The notes: generated by a model not told the origin, from the sequence alone. Shown: positions 23,699-32,310, counted from the stretch's first letter. The stretch: DNA of 36,246 nucleotides from Deltaproteobacteria bacterium (GCA_030621515.1 JAUXHN010000020.1:1-36246); one strand, 5' to 3'. Numbers and translations: made by a program.

Positions 23699-26600
23699 AT
23701 GAACAACAAAATAATGCAACTATTGGTAATAATGGTTTCATGTTTTCTACTGGCCCAATGTTCCGACAACCCATCTGACCCGGACTTTGATTCCGGAACC
23801 GGCGACACCGACACGGATACCGATACGGATACCGATACGGACACGGATACCGATACCGACACGGACACCGATACGGACACGGATACCGATACCGATACCG
23901 ATACGGACACCGATACCGACACGGACACCGATACCGATACCGATACCGACACGGATGCAGATGCCGGGCCTGATTCCGGCGATGACGGGGGAACGGACAT
24001 CGATACCGATACCGACACAGATACCGACACGGATACCGACACGGACACCGATACCGACACGGACACCGATACCGACACGGATACCGATACCGACACGGAC
24101 ACCGATACCGACACCGATACCGACACGGATACCGACACCGATGTAGATGCCGGACCCGACGGCGGCGGGGACGCAGGACCGATCGATCTCTGCCCGGGCG
24201 ATCCTCTCAAGACAGATCCCGGTGTCTGTGGTTGCGGTGTCCCGGATGTGGATCTCGATCTCGACAGCACAATGGACTGCCTGGATACCTGCATCGATCT
24301 GGACGGTGACGGCTACGGTTTGCCCGGGGGCGCGGGAGACACCTGTCTCGGCGCGGACTGTGATGACGATCCGTCCGCGTGCGGCGCGGGTTGCTATCCC
24401 GGTAACCTGGCCCCGGATATCTGCGACACATACAACCAGGATTGTGACGCCTTTGTAGACGAGGACCCGGACCTTACGTGGTATGCGGACGCGGACGGCG
24501 ACACATACGGCGATCCCGCCGTCACCCTCAACGCATGCACCGCTCCGGGCAGTTATGTCGCGGACAACACCGACTGCGACGACGACACATCCGCATGCGG
24601 CGCGGGTTGCTATCCCGGTAACCCGGCCCCGGACATCTGCGATACATACAACCAGGACTGCGATTCCCTGGTTGACGAGGACCCGGACATCACCTGGTAC
24701 GCCGACACGGATGGTGACGGCTTCGGAGATTTCACGGTCACGTCCAACGCATGTTCAGCTCCGGTCGGTTACGTCGCGGACGGCACCGACTGCGACGACG
24801 ACACATCCGCGTGCGGCGCGGGTTGTTATCCCGGCAACCTGGCCCCGGATATCTGCGACACGTTCGACCAGGATTGCGATGGCTTTATTGACGAGGACCC
24901 GGACATCACCTGGTACGCCGACACGGATGGTGACGGCTTCGGCGATCCCACGGTCACCGTAATCGCGTGCATCGCTCCGGGCGGTTATGTCGCGGACAAT
25001 ACCGACTGCGACGACGACACATCCGCGTGCGGCGCGGGTTGCTATCCCGGCAACCTGGCCCCGGATATCTGCGACACGTTCGACCAGGATTGCGATGGCT
25101 TTGTTGACGAGGACCCGGACATCACCTGGTACGCCGACACGGATGGTGACGGCTACGGCGATTTCACGGTCACGACCAACTCATGCTCAGCTCCGGTCGG
25201 TTACGTCGCGGACGGCACCGACTGCGACGACGACACATCCGCATGCGGCGCGGGTTGCTATCCCGGCAACCTGGCTCCGGATATCTGCGACACGTTCGAC
25301 CAGGATTGCGATGGCTTTGTTGACGAGGATCCTGACATAATGTGGTACGAGGACTCCGACGGTGACGGTTACGGTAATTTCATGGTCACGACCATCGCGT
25401 GCACCGCTCCGGTCGGTTATGTCGCAGACGACACGGACTGCAACGACTCATACGACGGCTGCTGGCAACTCGGAGTCGAAACCGCAACATGCGATCCCAA
25501 CTGCACCTCCGTCATCTGTGGCGACACGTACGTCAACGCCACCGCCGGAGAAGCTTGCGACGACGGAACCAATGACGGTTCCTACGGTACATGTATGCCC
25601 GGCTGCGGGTCTCTTGCCCCCTATTGTGGGGACGGAGCCACCGAGCCCGGTGAGGAAGACTGCGACGATTCCGGCGAGTCCGTCACCTGCGACTCGGACT
25701 GCACCTTCGCCGTTTGTCCGGATGGCACTCTCAATACAACCGCCGGGGAGATCTGCGACGAGGGCGGCGACACCGCAACCTGTGACGGAGACTGCACCGC
25801 GGTCCTGTGCGGCGATACGTATGTTAACGGCGCCGCCGGAGAGATATGCGACGACGGTACCAATGACGGTTCCTATGGCACCTGCATGCCCGGCTGCGGC
25901 TCTCTGGCCCCCCATTGCGGAGATGGAATCACCGATCCTCCGGATGAGGAGTGCGACGGAGATCCTGATTGCAATACCGATTGCACATGGGACTTCTACT
26001 GTTCCTCCGTCAGCCCGGGAACCCTCTCGAGCACGACGGACTGCGATCTCACGGCTCTGGGTAACGGTTTCGATACGGACATGACGGTCACTCTCATTGG
26101 ACTACCTCCACTCAACCCGTTGGTCGACAATGCCGTGCTCAACCCCTACTGGCTCACGAACACGGGCTCCGTCTCGCTGGTGGCGGCGTCCCTGGGGTTG
26201 AACGACGGCACCTACCAGGTCGTGCTCGACAACGTGGCCGACGCCGAGACGGCTCTTTGCGCCGATACGGTCGATCTGGTGAGCACACCCGGAATCACGG
26301 TAACCGACGTCGAACCCGACATCGCGTGGACGGGGACGGGCACGGATAGCATCATCTCCGACATGATCGTGGAAGTCATCGGGACCGGGTTCACGGAGGT
26401 TCCCATGGTCACATGGATCAACGAGAGCAACCCGAGCATTCGCTTCGACGCGCCGTATGTAATCTGGAACAACTCCACTTCCCTCACGGCCCTGTGTCCG
26501 ACGGAGAGCGAGAGCATGCCTCCGGGTATGTACAACGTGGAGGTCGTGAACCCGTTGCCCCTGGACGTGGGCGCCTTCTGGATAGATGTCGCGGTTCTCG

Positions 26601-28444
26601 GCGAGTTCGAGGTCACGTCTTCGCCTCCTCCCATTATCAATGAAATGGATCCGTTCAGGTCGCCGGCGAGCACTTCCAATCTGGTGACAATCGAAGGCGC
26701 CAACTTCGCGACAGGGGTTGTCGTTCAGCTTCTCGACGCTTCCGACTTGTCGGTGCTGTATACCTTCACGCCTGCTCCCGGGGATGTGGATCCGCTTGGG
26801 ACCTGGCTCGACGTTACGATTTCCGGCGTAGTCCAGGGTGTCTACCCGGTCAAGGTGCTGAACCCGGACGGTCAGTTCGATCTGTACTACTTCTGGGGAT
26901 CGACCTCGGCGGCTGTGGCCCATCTCACGGAATTCGTCGAATACCCGACCGTGACAATGACCACAGCAAGATGGCGTCATGCGTCCGTTCCGGGGTTCGA
27001 TCCGTATGGAGGAGCATACATTTATACCGGCGGAGGTCTCGACGCAGCCGGAACCGTTCTCGACACAATGGAGATCATGCCCGTTTCAATTTCCGGCGAT
27101 CTCGCTCAACCCTGGATCTCCCAGAAATGGGACCCCTCCACCGAGACTCATGTAGACAATACCTTCAACACCGCGCGCCAGGGGCTTTCGCTGGTCAGGT
27201 ACGGCAACTGGGTTTACGCGCTCGGCGGCACTCAATTCAACACAACGCTGGATACAACTGTCCATCCGGCTCTCGACGACATAGAAATGGCCGCCATACT
27301 TGACACTGATGAACAACCGTTCATCACTTCATACAGTGTGGACGACACGGTCGGCAGTACCGTTCTGGGCACCTGGTACTACCAGGTTTCCGCCGTCGGC
27401 CCCTGGGGCGAATCCCTCGCTTCTATTCTCAGGATGGTGCCCAACGGCGAGGGGACAATCACAATCAACTGGGGCCCGGTCCCTGGCGCCACGCACTACA
27501 ACATCTACAGAAACATCAACACCGATGGCGATGGCGGCGAGACATTCCTGGTCGACACTATTTTGGCGGCATCCACCAGTTTCGTCGATACCGGGGTAGC
27601 CGCGGATCCCACCGAGAAGCCACTGCCCCTGGGCGCCATAGGCGAGTGGGAGACACTCTCCACAACAATGAACAGCCCGAGAGAGGGTCTCGACGCAGTC
27701 AAGATTGCCGTCCCGGACGGAGCGGGAGGAGCAACGCCCTTCATCTACGTGGTCGGCGGTCGAGCGGATTCCGCCGCATCCGATCCCGGGCCACCGGAGT
27801 CTGAGGCCTGGACGCTGGATACGGTTGAGCGTTCTACCATAGGAATGGCCGGGGCTCTCTCAGCCTTCACTATCCTGACGGAGACTCTCAACAACGAACG
27901 CGCGTTCTTCCCGCTTCTTACAAGTCAGGGTCAAAACGCTTTCGTTTCCAGAGAAGAGGTGTTTGACGACTCCGAGATTCTGCGGTTGATCGCCATCACC
28001 GGGGACGATTTCTGGGATGATTTCACCATTCCAATAACCCAGGCAAACAAGGGTCAGGACTTGATTGACATCTGCACCATCATCGACACCGCAGGCAATA
28101 TCAGCCCGTGGGTCACGCAAAACTTCTCAGCCGTCAAGCTCAACCACGGCGACGACTCTCTGCTCTTCTTCGACGCGCTCTTCGTTTTCAACGGAGTAAA
28201 ATCCGAGACCCTGGGAGCATATCCCAGCGCCCACGGTGGGACCACCCAGCGCCTCCTTTACGATGAAACACTCTTCTATCCCGACCTCGTTGCCATGGAA
28301 GACATTCTGTACGCCAGCAGTTCATCAAACGAGACTCCGCAGAACCGCGCATACCTTTCGGTGGTAAGGCTCAACGGCTACATCTTCGCCATTGGCGGTG
28401 TTGACAGCGGTCCGCCTATCGCGGAGATCGACAGAGGGTTCTAG
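23699..28444 (+). CDS. Giant mosaic surface lipoprotein: Asp-Thr tether, MopE-like repeats, Cys-rich, IPT and Kelch parts
   Basis: 1581 residues; ATG 23699 is preferred to 23687 because GGAG lies 6-7 bases before it. The lipobox is LLAQC (C21). Parts in order: two pure Asp-Thr tethers (36-85 and 102-147); a short Cys segment; five 72-residue MopE-like metal-binding repeats (220-579: DCDDDTSACGAGCYPGN, ICDTFDQDCDGFVDEDPDI, WYADTDGDGFGD); DUF4215-like Cys repeats (about 600-760: CGDTYVNATAGEACDDGTND); three IPT/TIG-like Ig units (about 765-1080: VEVIGTGFTE, VTIEGANFATGVVVQLLD); and Kelch-like blades (AYIYTGGGLD, WVYALGGTQ, FIYVVGGRAD, YIFAIGGVDSG) interrupted by an Fn3-like module (YYQVSAVGPWGES, INWGPVPGATHYNIYRNIN). 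It is probably a cell-surface, metal-loaded recognition protein; the ligand is unknown. Confidence 0.9.
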   Translation: MNNKIMQLLVIMVSCFLLAQCSDNPSDPDFDSGTGDTDTDTDTDTDTDTDTDTDTDTDTDTDTDTDTDTDTDTDTDTDTDTDTDTDADAGPDSGDDGGTDIDTDTDTDTDTDTDTDTDTDTDTDTDTDTDTDTDTDTDTDTDTDTDTDVDAGPDGGGDAGPIDLCPGDPLKTDPGVCGCGVPDVDLDLDSTMDCLDTCIDLDGDGYGLPGGAGDTCLGADCDDDPSACGAGCYPGNLAPDICDTYNQDCDAFVDEDPDLTWYADADGDTYGDPAVTLNACTAPGSYVADNTDCDDDTSACGAGCYPGNPAPDICDTYNQDCDSLVDEDPDITWYADTDGDGFGDFTVTSNACSAPVGYVADGTDCDDDTSACGAGCYPGNLAPDICDTFDQDCDGFIDEDPDITWYADTDGDGFGDPTVTVIACIAPGGYVADNTDCDDDTSACGAGCYPGNLAPDICDTFDQDCDGFVDEDPDITWYADTDGDGYGDFTVTTNSCSAPVGYVADGTDCDDDTSACGAGCYPGNLAPDICDTFDQDCDGFVDEDPDIMWYEDSDGDGYGNFMVTTIACTAPVGYVADDTDCNDSYDGCWQLGVETATCDPNCTSVICGDTYVNATAGEACDDGTNDGSYGTCMPGCGSLAPYCGDGATEPGEEDCDDSGESVTCDSDCTFAVCPDGTLNTTAGEICDEGGDTATCDGDCTAVLCGDTYVNGAAGEICDDGTNDGSYGTCMPGCGSLAPHCGDGITDPPDEECDGDPDCNTDCTWDFYCSSVSPGTLSSTTDCDLTALGNGFDTDMTVTLIGLPPLNPLVDNAVLNPYWLTNTGSVSLVAASLGLNDGTYQVVLDNVADAETALCADTVDLVSTPGITVTDVEPDIAWTGTGTDSIISDMIVEVIGTGFTEVPMVTWINESNPSIRFDAPYVIWNNSTSLTALCPTESESMPPGMYNVEVVNPLPLDVGAFWIDVAVLGEFEVTSSPPPIINEMDPFRSPASTSNLVTIEGANFATGVVVQLLDASDLSVLYTFTPAPGDVDPLGTWLDVTISGVVQGVYPVKVLNPDGQFDLYYFWGSTSAAVAHLTEFVEYPTVTMTTARWRHASVPGFDPYGGAYIYTGGGLDAAGTVLDTMEIMPVSISGDLAQPWISQKWDPSTETHVDNTFNTARQGLSLVRYGNWVYALGGTQFNTTLDTTVHPALDDIEMAAILDTDEQPFITSYSVDDTVGSTVLGTWYYQVSAVGPWGESLASILRMVPNGEGTITINWGPVPGATHYNIYRNINTDGDGGETFLVDTILAASTSFVDTGVAADPTEKPLPLGAIGEWETLSTTMNSPREGLDAVKIAVPDGAGGATPFIYVVGGRADSAASDPGPPESEAWTLDTVERSTIGMAGALSAFTILTETLNNERAFFPLLTSQGQNAFVSREEVFDDSEILRLIAITGDDFWDDFTIPITQANKGQDLIDICTIIDTAGNISPWVTQNFSAVKLNHGDDSLLFFDALFVFNGVKSETLGAYPSAHGGTTQRLLYDETLFYPDLVAMEDILYASSSSNETPQNRAYLSVVRLNGYIFAIGGVDSGPPIAEIDRGF
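23804..23953 (+). repeat. Asp-Thr hexanucleotide tract 1 (25 units)
   Basis: 150 bases of GAY-ACN encode exactly 25 uninterrupted Asp-Thr pairs just after the lipobox. Units mix GAT/GAC with ACC/ACG; a few 12-18 base blocks recur, suggesting growth by duplication. Unit gain or loss would keep the reading frame and change only tether length. Confidence 0.92.
24002..24139 (+). repeat. Asp-Thr hexanucleotide tract 2 (23 units)
   Basis: 138 bases encode 23 uninterrupted Asp-Thr pairs. The tract is separated from the first by a 16-codon acidic Gly/Pro linker, and a similar DADAGPD/DVDAGPD motif closes both tracts. This suggests that tract plus linker was duplicated as a unit. Confidence 0.92.
24356..25435 (+). 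repeat. Five tandem 216-bp repeats (72-residue MopE-like units)
   Basis: Five head-to-tail units of exactly 216 bases begin at 24356, 24572, 24788, 25004 and 25220; the anchor TGCGGCGCGGGTTG recurs at that spacing. Units 3-5 are the most alike, and variation concentrates in the middle part after GDG. A sixth, diverged start (GACTGCAACGAC) follows at 25436. Each unit codes for Asp/Cys-rich metal-binding-type sequence. Strong nucleotide similarity indicates recent duplication or gene conversion. Confidence 0.93.
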
Positions 28445-28452
28445 GCCTGAAA

Positions 28453-30036
28453 CTAGAGCCCCCGCTCGTCGATGAGCTCGATGACCCGTTGCACGCCCAC
28501 AAGCCTGGCGAAGGTGCCGAACCTGGGTCCCCGCTCCTGCCCGAGGAGCACCTGGTAGATGGCAGCGAACAGATTCTTCGGCTCCACGTCTTTTTCTCTG
28601 GCGATATCGAACACCAGGCTCTGGAGTTCCTTCTCACTCATCTCTGACGCGCCGGGCGCGCTCAGGGCCTCTTTGAGATCCTCGAACAGGCTTTTCTCAA
28701 CATCCGTGGGCTCCCGGTACTTCTTGTTGGGCAGGATCCGGTCATTGTAGTAGGCGATCCCCTTTTTCACGAGAGTGTCGACGACCTCCGAGTACTTCGC
28801 CACCTCCGTGTCGTACCGTGTCATGAACCCGCGCACCAGCTCCACTTCCGGGTTTCCCAGGGCCGAAACCAGGTTGTTGACCATGGTGAAGTTGATGGTG
28901 GACCCATACTCGGGCACGGAGGCGCCGGCCTCGTGAATGTGCCACAATGGAGAATCCAACCGTTTGACCTCGTCCATATCCCGATACCGCCGCAGATTGT
29001 CGAGGTACTCGTCCACGGTCCTCGGGATCATGTCCAGGTGGAGCTTCTTGGCCTGCCTGGGATCGCGAAAGATGAAGTACGCCAGGGATTCGACCGGCGC
29101 GTACTCGAGCCACTCCTCCACGGAGACACCGTTACCACGGGACTTGGAGATCTTCTCGCCGTTCTCATCGAGGAACATCTCGTAAAAGAAACCGCACGGC
29201 GGAGTACCACCCATGATCCGGATAATCTTGTTGGACAACTCCGCCGAGGGGATCAGGTCCTTGCCGTACATTTCGTAGTTGACGCCGTACGAGAACCAGC
29301 GCAGGGCCCAATCCACCTTCCAACCCACCTTCACACCGCCGTCGAGCACAGAGGCTGTTCCCTGGTGCCCGCAACCAATGACCTCGCCGAAGGGCGCGTC
29401 GCACACGTAGTCAACGGTGAGTTCGTCCGGGTGATAGCCGGTAACACGGGTGGTGTAGAGCCTGTTACAGCTCTCGCACGCGGGGAAAAACGGGGACCAA
29501 CCCTCCCGATTCTCCTCCTTGAGAGTGGGCAATATGATCTCCAGGATCTTGTCCACGTTTCGCAAAAGGAGCTTCAGCCCCTCGTTGAAATCTCCGTTTC
29601 TGTATGCCTGCGAAGCGCTGCGCAACTCGTAGTCGAACCCGAAAGTATCCAGAAACTCCTTCAGCTTGCCTATCATGTGCCCCGAGAACGATTCACAACA
29701 ACCATACGGATCCGGGATGTCCGACAGGGGCTTGCCCAGGTTCTGCCGGAGCATCTCCGGTTTCGGAAGGTTGTCGGGCACCTTGCGCAACCCATCGAGG
29801 TCGTCACTGAAGGCGATGAGCCTGGTCTTCGCGCCGGTGAGTTTCTCGTATGCCCTGCGCACCCAGGTGGTTCGCGCCACCTCGGCGAAGGTTCCTATGT
29901 GCGGCAACCCGCTGGGGCCGAAACCGGTCTGGAAAACAACCTCCCTGCTCAACCCGCCGGGGCCCACGAACTTGATTATCCGCCGGGCCTCCGTGAAGGG
30001 CCACGATTTGTAGTTGATTTTTTTGCCGGTGTTCAT
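28453..30036 (-). CDS. lysK: Lysine--tRNA ligase, class I
   Basis: 527 residues, the usual length. It charges tRNA-Lys with lysine in the cytoplasm. Class I signatures are clear: PSGLPHIGTF (41-50, HIGH motif at P45-H-I-G) and EKISKSRGNG near 293-302 (KMSKS motif). A Cys-rich zinc-type segment (FFPACESCNRLY, VCDAPFGEVIGCGHQ) lies between them, and the C-terminal helical anticodon-binding part contains YREPTDVEKSLFEDL. Class I LysRS is the archaeal and spirochaete form, scattered among bacteria in place of class II LysS. The gene lies 45 bases after the LptE-like gene on the same strand and is convergent with the giant lipoprotein gene, 8 bases apart. No strong ribosome site precedes the ATG. 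Confidence 0.96.
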   Translation of the reverse strand: MNTGKKINYKSWPFTEARRIIKFVGPGGLSREVVFQTGFGPSGLPHIGTFAEVARTTWVRRAYEKLTGAKTRLIAFSDDLDGLRKVPDNLPKPEMLRQNLGKPLSDIPDPYGCCESFSGHMIGKLKEFLDTFGFDYELRSASQAYRNGDFNEGLKLLLRNVDKILEIILPTLKEENREGWSPFFPACESCNRLYTTRVTGYHPDELTVDYVCDAPFGEVIGCGHQGTASVLDGGVKVGWKVDWALRWFSYGVNYEMYGKDLIPSAELSNKIIRIMGGTPPCGFFYEMFLDENGEKISKSRGNGVSVEEWLEYAPVESLAYFIFRDPRQAKKLHLDMIPRTVDEYLDNLRRYRDMDEVKRLDSPLWHIHEAGASVPEYGSTINFTMVNNLVSALGNPEVELVRGFMTRYDTEVAKYSEVVDTLVKKGIAYYNDRILPNKKYREPTDVEKSLFEDLKEALSAPGASEMSEKELQSLVFDIAREKDVEPKNLFAAIYQVLLGQERGPRFGTFARLVGVQRVIELIDERGL

Positions 30037-30081
30037 CGCTCGACTATGGCCGCGCGGGGGAACATGTCAAGTGGGTAACGA

Positions 30082-30606
30082 TCACCGCGCCTCGAGCACC
30101 ATCAACACCACGCGCTGCGCCAGATCCCCCACGATCTCCTCCCGCGCTGCAGCGCTCAATGACTCCACCGATGCCACGCTCCCCTGTGCGACGCCCCTGC
30201 CCTTTGCCTCCATCCGGATGGGCCCGATCATCTCAGTGCCGTTCGCCCCATCGAGCGCAACGCGAAGCACCACGGTCCACACAATGTCACGGGGGGTCAG
30301 GCGATTAGACTCCACGCCCAACATGCCCGGAACCCCGTTTACACTTTCTATGGCGAGCTTGAGCACAACCGCCTTCTCGTTGCCGCTCACCGTCTCCACT
30401 CCGCTACGAGCGAGGCCACGCCTCACTGCGGATGTCAACGGGGCGCTCATCCCTGCATACGAGGTCTCGTTTCTCGCGGCGGGCACCTTCACCGGGCCGA
30501 TGGAATCGCTCCTCTCTCCCAGCAACGGTCTGTAACCGCACGAGAAGATCGCAGACACGAGCACAAGCGCCGTGGCAATCCAGGTTGTTGTCTTCATCGC
30601 CGTCAT
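30082..30606 (-). CDS. LptE-like LPS-assembly lipoprotein
   Basis: 174 residues. The signal peptide ends AIFSC with lipid Cys at 23 (from ATG 30606; ATG 30597 is equally possible and gives a shorter n-region). The mature protein starts GYRPLLG and has the LptE pattern: VPAARNETSYAGMSAPLTSA, then AVRRGLARSG and a strand-rich middle, with a C-terminal helix AREEIVGDLAQRVVLMVLEA. LptE plugs the LptD barrel at the outer membrane for LPS insertion. Sequence divergence in LptE is high, so the assignment rests on the CGYR start, N-E-T motif and length. LptD is not in the window. Divergent from the DUF1648 gene. Confidence 0.7.
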   Translation of the reverse strand: MTAMKTTTWIATALVLVSAIFSCGYRPLLGERSDSIGPVKVPAARNETSYAGMSAPLTSAVRRGLARSGVETVSGNEKAVVLKLAIESVNGVPGMLGVESNRLTPRDIVWTVVLRVALDGANGTEMIGPIRMEAKGRGVAQGSVASVESLSAAAREEIVGDLAQRVVLMVLEAR

Positions 30607-30661
30607 GTCAGGTTCAATCTACTCTCTTCACCCCATCTTCGAAACATGTTCTATTCATGAC

Positions 30662-31198
30662 ATGCACGAGAAAACCCCGACCGTGGCGCGGGCAATGATT
30701 GCCATGATCACTGCGGTAGTCGTTCACGGAACTTTCGCACTCGCCACCTTCGGAAATCTTCCCGACAAGATTCCTGTTCACTTCGGCGCCGACGGTGTCG
30801 CGGACAGCTTCGCCGAACCTTCCGTATGCTCCTGGTTCGGACTGTTCTTCGTTTCCGTCGGCACGGGACTTCTCATGGGAACCATCGCTCTGTCGGTCTT
30901 CAAGATCCCTTCACGCTACCTGAGCATCCCCCGCAAAAAGGAATACCTGGCGCTTGGAGAACACCCGAGGAACCGGCTGATGGGGGTGATCGCCACTCAC
31001 ACTCTCATCATGGGAATCGCGAGCGTCGTCCTGATGCTCTGCGTTCATATCTCGATGGCCCTCCTCGCCCACGGAAGTATCGATAGGTTTCCCGCGTGGA
31101 TTGTCTTCGCGGCCATGCTTGTCATCATCATCGAATTGGTAGTAATGATCACTTCGTTTTTGAGAAAACTGGACAATGAAATAAGGAGAATGAAATGA
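30662..31198 (+). CDS. DUF1648-type four-helix membrane protein
   Basis: 178 residues from ATG 30662; the longer frame from 30572 overlaps the divergent lipoprotein start and is unlikely. Four transmembrane helices are visible (MIAMITAVVVHGTFALATF, WFGLFFVSVGTGLLMGTIAL, ATHTLIMGIASVVLMLCVHI, WIVFAAMLVIIIELVVMITS). Between the first two is LPDKIPVHFGADGVADSF, the DUF1648 signature, seen in SdpI-like immunity proteins and other small membrane proteins. The function of stand-alone members is unknown. The stop overlaps the ATG of the cyclophilin gene (ATGA), so the pair is coupled. Confidence 0.82.
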   Translation: MHEKTPTVARAMIAMITAVVVHGTFALATFGNLPDKIPVHFGADGVADSFAEPSVCSWFGLFFVSVGTGLLMGTIALSVFKIPSRYLSIPRKKEYLALGEHPRNRLMGVIATHTLIMGIASVVLMLCVHISMALLAHGSIDRFPAWIVFAAMLVIIIELVVMITSFLRKLDNEIRRMK

Positions 31199-31887
31199 AA
31201 GCCATCACATTATTGACCCTCGTCACCATCCTCTTGCTGGTGTGCCCCTTCGGCTGCGGCGATGACGACGGCGGAACCGATTCGGATTCGGACGGCGACT
31301 CCGATTCCGACAGCGACTCCGATTCCGACACCGACTCCGATTCCGACACCGACTCGGACACCGACTCCGATACGGACTCGGACACCGACAGCGATTCCGA
31401 CACAGACCCCCAGAGCTTCACCGAACGCGTGGAGATCACCACGTCGATGGGGAGCTTCATAGTAGGCCTGTACGGCAACGCCGCGCCGATAACCGTGGAT
31501 AACTTCCTCGCCTACGTGGACGACGACTTCTACACCGACCTGATCTTCCACCGGGTAATCTCCGGCTTCATGATCCAGGGCGGCGGCTACGACGAGAGCA
31601 TGGTTCAGGCTCCGACCGATCCGCCCATCACGCTGGAGATCGTCGACTGGTTATTACATGAGCCGGGGGTGATTTCCATGGCCCGCACGAGCGTCCCGGA
31701 CAGCGCCACCAGCCAGTTCTTCGTCTGTGTGTCTACTTACCCCAGCCTCGACGGCGAATACGCGGCCTTCGGAGAGACCGAGAGCGGTTACGACGTGGTG
31801 GAGGCAATCTCCCTGGTGGCCACCGATAGTTCCGACGTGCCCGTGACACCGGTTATCATCGAGTCCGTGGTGCGATTGGGGCTTTAG
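31195..31887 (+). CDS. Cyclophilin-type peptidyl-prolyl isomerase lipoprotein with Asp-Ser/Thr tether
   Basis: 230 residues; AAGGAG stands 6 bases before the ATG. The signal peptide ends in CPFGC (C21). A 43-residue Asp-Ser/Asp-Thr tether (29-71) leads to a compact bacterial cyclophilin domain (75-230): FHRVISGFMIQGGGY (118-132, catalytic Arg in FHR and Gln in IQGG), SMARTSVPDSATSQFFVCV and AFGETESGYDVVEAI. Cyclophilins catalyse cis-trans isomerisation of X-Pro bonds; the lipid anchor and tether put this one in the periplasm or at the cell surface, where it could help fold the many Pro-containing lipoproteins (inference). Confidence 0.92.
   Translation: MKAITLLTLVTILLLVCPFGCGDDDGGTDSDSDGDSDSDSDSDSDTDSDSDTDSDTDSDTDSDTDSDSDTDPQSFTERVEITTSMGSFIVGLYGNAAPITVDNFLAYVDDDFYTDLIFHRVISGFMIQGGGYDESMVQAPTDPPITLEIVDWLLHEPGVISMARTSVPDSATSQFFVCVSTYPSLDGEYAAFGETESGYDVVEAISLVATDSSDVPVTPVIIESVVRLGL
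31279..31407 (+). repeat. Asp-Ser/Asp-Thr tract in the cyclophilin lipoprotein
   Basis: 129 bases of period 6 (GAY followed by TCC, TCG, AGC or ACC) encode 43 residues, every second one Asp. One Gly interrupts it. It occupies the same place, directly after the lipobox, as the Asp-Thr tracts of the other lipoproteins here. Confidence 0.85.
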
Positions 31888-31897
31888 CGGCCGGGGA

Positions 31898-32308
31898 TCA
31901 CAGGATTGACATGTCTCCGCAGCACCACTGGCCGTCCGGGCAACCCATCTTCCATCCATCTTCCGGACACCCCTGATCATCGCAATAGAGCCCGACCATT
32001 TCGTACTTCTGGCACTGATCCTCGAATATGCAGCACTTGAGATTGTCCCTGTTGGGGCAGTCACCGCTTTCATCGTCGGGAAAGGTTCCGCCGGGACAAT
32101 CCTCGGGGAGCGCATCCTTGTGAATGCACTCGCCGTCCATGGTGCCCATGCCGAACAGGTCGACTTTACAAGGTTCGCCCTCGCCCTCTATTCCATCTCC
32201 ATCCTCTACCTCTAACTCATCGAGGCCGATGATCTGCTCGCAACCCAGCGCCGCCAGAGCAATGAGACTAATAGTGAGCAACCCCATCCCGGCCTTATTA
32301 ATACGCAT
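31898..32308 (-). CDS. Small Cys-rich lipoprotein, unknown function
   Basis: 136 residues. The signal peptide ends LAALGC (C23), followed by EQIIGLDEL and an acidic Glu/Gly stretch. The rest has 12 Cys (47-130) including two CC pairs (KCCIFEDQC, WCCGDM), suggesting a disulphide-knotted fold somewhat like WAP-type or small Cys-repeat proteins. No family recognised. The gene starts 2 bases after the TPR/PEGA gene and closes the three-gene unit S46 peptidase - TPR/PEGA - Cys-rich lipoprotein. Confidence 0.82.
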   Translation of the reverse strand: MRINKAGMGLLTISLIALAALGCEQIIGLDELEVEDGDGIEGEGEPCKVDLFGMGTMDGECIHKDALPEDCPGGTFPDDESGDCPNRDNLKCCIFEDQCQKYEMVGLYCDDQGCPEDGWKMGCPDGQWCCGDMSIL

Positions 32309-32310
32309 GA

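Noticed and set aside
23656-24294. Minus-strand frame encoding long Ser-Val runs
   Set aside because: It is the mirror of the Asp-Thr tracts of the plus-strand lipoprotein; period-6 repeats leave all frames open. No signal peptide or ribosome site.
23804-25435. CRISPR-like array
   Set aside because: The 6-bp and 216-bp periods are in-frame protein repeats without unique spacers or cas genes.
30572-30661. N-terminal extension of the DUF1648 protein
   Set aside because: It would overlap the divergent LptE-like start, has no ribosome site, and adds residues outside the family pattern.
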